Origin: Aliagarivorans marinus DSM 23064
GTDB taxonomy: Bacteria > Pseudomonadota > Gammaproteobacteria > Enterobacterales > Celerinatantimonadaceae
Direction of reading: 5' to 3'
Assembly (NCBI RefSeq): GCF_000429485.1
Contig: NZ_AUBY01000014.1
Coordinates: 40,351 to 104,350, forward strand
Length of the DNA stretch: 64,000 bases
Made by a program: the position numbers and the translations under genes. The notes under the pieces were generated by a model. The model was not told the origin of the DNA. It searched no databases and saw only the letters and a program-made list of their open reading frames with translations. Shown here piece after piece: positions 60,959 to 64,000 of this stretch (the stretch's first letter is position 1; every line of letters begins with the position of its first letter).

Positions 60959-62182
60959 CTACGTCAGCCAGCCGATATAGAACTGAAGTACGATCAGGTT
61001 CACGATATCGATAAAGAAGGCCCCCACGATCGGCACCACCATAAAGGCTTGCGGCGACGGCCCATTACGCGCCACCAAGGCGCTCATATTCATCACCGCG
61101 GTTGGGGTGGCGCCCAAACCAAAGCCACAGTGACCGCCACTGATGATCGCCGCATCGTAATTGCTGCCCATAAAACGGAAGGTGACGATGTAGGCAAACA
61201 CCATCAGCGTGATGGTCTGCACAAACAGGATCAACAGCAGCGGCAGGGCCAGGTCGAAGATCTCCCAAAGTCGCAGGCTCATCAGCGCCATCGACAAAAA
61301 CAGTGACAGACTAAGGGTGCCCATGGCGTCCAGGCTTTCGCTGTGCAGCTTGTACTTGCCACTAAGCTCCAGCGCATTGGCAATAAACACCCCAATAAAC
61401 AGGCCGTAAACGAAATCGGGCATACGCAGGGCGCTGATCTGCAGCTGATTGATCGCCTCGCCCACTAGCTTTGCGCCGGCCACACAAAACAGCATCACAA
61501 ACAGGGTTTCGCTGAGGCTGGTGGCGGTGACCCGCTCCTCTTCTTTACGATCGAAGGTTACCAAGTCGGGGTATTGCTCGTGATGGCGGTGGTCGTTGCC
61601 ATAGTCTGAGTTCAATTCGCGGCGGCGCACCAAGCGCTGCCCCACCGGGCCACCAATGATCCCGCCCATCACCAGCCCAAAGGTAGCTGCAGCCATGGCG
61701 AACTCTAGGGTTTGCAGGTCGTAGTCTTCCGCGAAGGTTTGCGCCCAGGCCGCGCCGGTGCCATGGCCGCCGGAGAGCGAGATGGAGCCGGCAATCAAGC
61801 CCAGCAGCGGTTCTAGCCCCAGCGCGCTGGCCATACTCACGCCGATGGCGTTCTGCACCACGATAAACAGCGTCGCCACCCCTAGGAAGATAAACACTTT
61901 AGCGCCGCCCTTGGCCAGCAGCTTGTAGTTGGCGGCCAGCCCCACGGTGCTAAAGAACATCAGCATCAGGGTGTCTTGTAGGGGCAGTTGGAAGTTAACC
62001 TCAATGCCAAACTGGCGCATCAGCACCACGGCAAAGGCGACCACCAGGCCACCAATAATCGGTTCGGGGATGTTGTAGCGCTCTAACAGGCTGACCTTGG
62101 ATGCGATAAATCGCCCCAGAAACAACACCGCAATGGCGACTAAAAACGATTCCAGTTCTGAGAAGGTGTAGCTGTTAGGCAT
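60959..62182 (-). CDS. gltS: Sodium/glutamate symporter GltS
   Basis: A 407-residue membrane protein of the ESS family. It has two inverted five-segment repeats, each with the Gly-Gly pore-loop: LIAGSISLSGGHGTGAAWA (about 131-149) and AIISGGHCGFGLGATPTAVMNM (about 345-366). A hydrophilic central loop (RRRELNSDYGNDHRHHEQYPD) separates the halves. It brings in glutamate with Na+. The start has GGAGCTT before the ATG. The small protein gene may be in the same transcript. Confidence 0.93.
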   Translation of the reverse strand: MPNSYTFSELESFLVAIAVLFLGRFIASKVSLLERYNIPEPIIGGLVVAFAVVLMRQFGIEVNFQLPLQDTLMLMFFSTVGLAANYKLLAKGGAKVFIFLGVATLFIVVQNAIGVSMASALGLEPLLGLIAGSISLSGGHGTGAAWAQTFAEDYDLQTLEFAMAAATFGLVMGGIIGGPVGQRLVRRRELNSDYGNDHRHHEQYPDLVTFDRKEEERVTATSLSETLFVMLFCVAGAKLVGEAINQLQISALRMPDFVYGLFIGVFIANALELSGKYKLHSESLDAMGTLSLSLFLSMALMSLRLWEIFDLALPLLLILFVQTITLMVFAYIVTFRFMGSNYDAAIISGGHCGFGLGATPTAVMNMSALVARNGPSPQAFMVVPIVGAFFIDIVNLIVLQFYIGWLT

Positions 62183-62223
62183 AGGGAAGCTCCGACTAAA
62201 AGCGTTCCCTAAGCGTAGTCGGC

Positions 62224-62544
62224 TTACTCGGCTCTGACAGCGGTGCCGCTAACACTGACCATCAGCATGCCGCCTTGCGCGCCCACCGTTTCATAGTCGA
62301 TATCGATACCGACGATGGCGTTAGCGCCCATATCGGCGGCTTGTTGCTGCATCTCGGAAAAGGCAATCTCGCGTGCTTTGGCCAGTTCTTTTTCGTAGGC
62401 GCCAGCACGACCGCCCACGATATCGCGGATCCCGGCAAAGAAGTCTTTAAACACATTGGCACCGAGGATCGCTTCTCCGGTGACCACACCGAAGTGATGC
62501 ACGATCTGTTTGCCATAAACTTGAGGGGTGGTAGAAAGCTGCAT
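62224..62544 (-). CDS. YbjQ family (heavy-metal-binding domain) protein
   Basis: A 106-residue protein with the UPF0145/YbjQ (DUF74) fold: [28 protein letters not shown] at the start, then [23 protein letters not shown], and [17 protein letters not shown]. The family is small, pentameric and of unknown function, with a guess of metal binding. The ATG at 62544 has ATGGAG before it; upstream extension of 21 codons is not supported. It lies between gltS and a helical protein, all in the same direction. Confidence 0.88.
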   Translation of the reverse strand: MQLSTTPQVYGKQIVHHFGVVTGEAILGANVFKDFFAGIRDIVGGRAGAYEKELAKAREIAFSEMQQQAADMGANAIVGIDIDYETVGAQGGMLMVSVSGTAVRAE

Positions 62545-62623
62545 GGGGAACTCCATTTCCAAAGGGGCTTGTTGCTGATAGTAGCCCTGCCGGATACAGT
62601 GCTTCAAGCCTTAGCTTTACGCC

Positions 62624-62980
62624 TTAGTTCGCTTGATACTGATAATGGCGCAGCTGCTGATAAACCTTATTGGAGAGCTTGCAGGCCGCCAGCTTCATCG
62701 CCCACGACAGGCCATCGGCATATAGCAGGGTGGAGAGTCGGGCCAGTAGCGTGTTCAGGGTTTCGAGCGCGTCATCATGGCGCTCCAGCGCTCGCTGAGA
62801 GTCCGAGATATTTTGATGGCTCACCACATAGGCAAACAGCATCTCTTCGCTGGTTAGTCGGTCCAGTAGATGGCGCTCGGCCAGCCGGGCTGCCCAATTG
62901 TAGTAAGCAAAGGCCCCGCGGTAGATCCCACGCTGGTAGTAACCGTTGCCTTCGTCGATCAGTGCTTTCCATTGTTCCAT
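62624..62980 (-). CDS. Helical, TPR-like protein behind a Fur box
   Basis: A 118-residue, alpha-helical cytoplasmic protein (no signal peptide) with a TPR-like opening (WKALIDEGNGYYQRGIYRGAFAYYNWAARLAERHL) and a Cys-containing last helix. I do not place it in a named family with confidence; a DUF2753-type protein is possible. A 17-of-19 match to the Fur consensus (63007-63025) lies 27 bases upstream of its start on the same strand, so it is probably iron-repressed. It may be cotranscribed with the YbjQ gene, from which it is 79 bases apart. Confidence 0.65.
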   Translation of the reverse strand: MEQWKALIDEGNGYYQRGIYRGAFAYYNWAARLAERHLLDRLTSEEMLFAYVVSHQNISDSQRALERHDDALETLNTLLARLSTLLYADGLSWAMKLAACKLSNKVYQQLRHYQYQAN

Positions 62981-63006
62981 AACGGGCCTGCCTTGCTGAG
63001 TGTGAT

Positions 63007-63025
63007 GAAAATGATAATCATTACC
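63007..63025. promoter_or_regulatory. Fur box
   Basis: GAAAATGATAATCATTACC matches the 19-base Fur consensus GATAATGATAATCATTATC at 17 positions and keeps the central ATGATAATCAT palindrome intact. It lies in the promoter space of the minus-strand helical protein gene (start 62980) and also 269 bases before the plus-strand secreted protein gene. Confidence 0.8.
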
Positions 63026-63293
63026 ATTAAAGCTTCGTATAAAAGAAAATACAAGCGTTTTTTTGAGCGAAACAGTGAGCTCAAACTTGCAAAATACCTC
63101 TTATGAGTTAGCTATAAATATTTGATAGCTAAAAGAAAAAAGACTTGTTCAAGGCTGTCAGAGTTTTTTACACCTTATGTGGATAACGTTAGAGAGCGCA
63201 TTAAAAGTCTATGATTAATAAGCGGTTTTACTTGTGGAATAGTTGATGCATTAACAGTGTGTTAACAACTACAGGCAAAGGATAAAAAGAAAA
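63026..63293 (+). promoter_or_regulatory. AT-rich space before the secreted repeat protein gene
   Basis: 268 AT-rich bases with no gene. It contains TTAACAGTGTGTTAACAAC at about 63251-63269 (TTAACA direct and inverted copies). A ribosome site AAAGGATAAAAAGAAAA sits just before the ATG at 63294. Confidence 0.45.
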
Positions 63294-64000
63294 ATGAAAC
63301 GCTGGCTAATCGCAATATCCGTTGTTTTACTCTCGACCGGTCAATGGGCGAATGCAGCTGTTGTTGAAATTGATTGTGATCGTAATTCCGCAACCTTAAC
63401 CTCGATTAAAAAAGTTGAACAAGGTGGAGGAGTGGGGTCTGAGCTACTCTCCACTCCCTACAGTGCGTCCAACTGTATTAAACAGTCAGGAAACGATGGG
63501 CCTTATGGGCCGGATCCGGTAGTGGTTGAGCATCATTTGCTCGGAGAAGATATAGCCTATTACAACGTGGGCCTTAGAGATAACGGCTTACTTAATGGCG
63601 GTGATGGCCCATTTGGACAGCTTTTTACTGGGGATGAGTTTATTACACCTGACCAGCTTCAAGATTTGGACAATGATGGACAAATTAACGATCCAGGCTG
63701 GATTCATTTAGCGCATGTCGGTGATGGAGGTATTAGTTATGATTCGGCAACTGTTGGGGATTTAACGCTTGAGATTTCGGACTTGCTCACCATTACCTTT
63801 GATTGTGGTAATCCCCTTACACAGAACTCTTGTGGTTGGACACTTAAAACTAACCCTGACATTATCGGGGCCGTACAGGACTTACTTGGCGCTGCCACAT
63901 TTGACCACTTAGCAATTGTTTTCAAAGCGGGTAGTGGTAATGCTGGCGGTCAAGGCGGTCAAGGCGGTCAAGGCGGTCAAGGCGGTCAAGGCGGTCAAGG
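63294..64000 (+). CDS. Secreted protein with Gly-Gly-Gln repeats (partial)
   Basis: The 5' 235 codons of a gene that runs off the window; no stop codon is reached. A clear signal peptide (MKRWLIAISVVLLSTGQWANA, cut at about 21) is followed by a domain of about 195 residues with five Cys and an Asp/Asn/Gly-rich part (QDLDNDGQINDPG, Ca-loop-like). The section FDCGNPLTQNSCGWTLKTN plus LLGAATFDHLAIVFKAG recalls extracellular proteins with a C-terminal PEP-CTERM sorting tag, but the tag would lie beyond the window. The last 56 bases are six copies of GGCGGTCAA, read in frame as Gly-Gly-Gln. Composition (AT-rich) differs from neighbouring genes. Confidence 0.7.
   Translation, partial: MKRWLIAISVVLLSTGQWANAAVVEIDCDRNSATLTSIKKVEQGGGVGSELLSTPYSASNCIKQSGNDGPYGPDPVVVEHHLLGEDIAYYNVGLRDNGLLNGGDGPFGQLFTGDEFITPDQLQDLDNDGQINDPGWIHLAHVGDGGISYDSATVGDLTLEISDLLTITFDCGNPLTQNSCGWTLKTNPDIIGAVQDLLGAATFDHLAIVFKAGSGNAGGQGGQGGQGGQGGQGGQ
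63945..64000 (+). repeat. 9-base tandem repeat in coding sequence
   Basis: Six full copies of GGCGGTCAA (63945-63998) and the start of a seventh at the window edge, all identical, in frame as Gly-Gly-Gln. Perfect identity suggests slippage, so copy number may vary between strains. Confidence 0.95.

Noticed and set aside
63945..64000. Short repeated units at the right edge considered as a CRISPR array
   Set aside because: The unit is 9 bases, contiguous without spacers and in frame inside a coding sequence.
1..64000. Search by eye for tRNA, rRNA, tmRNA, CRISPR arrays, prophage or integrase genes
   Set aside because: None seen; all long intergenic spaces were read and gave only promoters, hairpins and the elements listed.

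Overview
The window is a chromosomal stretch of a gammaproteobacterium, probably a marine, carbohydrate-using member of the Alteromonadales/Aeromonadales/Vibrionales side of the class. The evidence is the set of enterobacterial/Vibrio-type housekeeping genes (rep, ilvC with divergent ilvY, ubiK, yciN, ybaK, modF, trxC, tcdA, arfB, gltS, putA/putP), a type II DAHP synthase, LamB-type sugar porins, an OlsF-type aminolipid synthase and Na+-driven transporters. No rRNA, tRNA, CRISPR array, phage or complete insertion sequence was seen. Genus assignment is inference only.

Layout. 1-3.4 kb: a minus-strand operon of an ATP-grasp ligase, an OlsF-like bifunctional ornithine-lipid acyltransferase and a DinB-like protein. 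3.6-9.5 kb: modF, a MITE-like inverted-repeat element, a GNAT, a SLC13 carboxylate transporter, a small membrane protein and a large lipoprotein. 9.6-12.6 kb: xylB and divergent xylR without xylA. 12.7-17.1 kb: aspartoacylase, a PAS-GGDEF diguanylate cyclase, an EamA exporter, yciN. 17.1-26.3 kb, the sugar island: three tandem LamB-type porins, each with its own promoter and terminator, a MalM-like lipoprotein, a ROK regulator and an intracellular GH43 enzyme. All three porins and the MalM-like gene carry a copy of a TGAAACCGGTTTCA-type operator, so they look like one regulon run by a LacI-family regulator outside the window.

26.3-40.9 kb: an orphan terminator (possible small RNA or attenuator), a periplasmic binding protein, a kinase-fold protein, rep, an RND efflux pair, DUF2750, arfB, a chemoreceptor, tcdA, a DUF4136 lipoprotein and a membrane acyltransferase. 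41-47.7 kb: proline use. PutA lacks its DNA-binding domain, and the C-terminal ALDH-like domain of long PutAs is a separate downstream gene. putP follows after a 518-bp gap whose last 300 bases have the alternative pairings of a riboswitch-like leader. 48-54.3 kb: metallophosphoesterase lipoprotein, DUF3299, trxC, AstE/AspA-family enzyme, AraC regulator, another binding protein. 54.4-60.6 kb: ilvC, GNAT, ilvY, ybaK, binding protein, ubiK, DAHP synthase. 60.7-64 kb: a small unknown protein, gltS, a YbjQ-family protein, a helical protein behind a near-consensus Fur box, and the start of a secreted protein that runs into Gly-Gly-Gln repeats and off the window.

The most interesting unexplained items are the putP leader, the split PutA, the four-gene CCGG operator regulon with a triplicated porin, the ATP-grasp/OlsF/DinB operon, and the minus-strand terminator at 26.47 kb with no gene in front of it.
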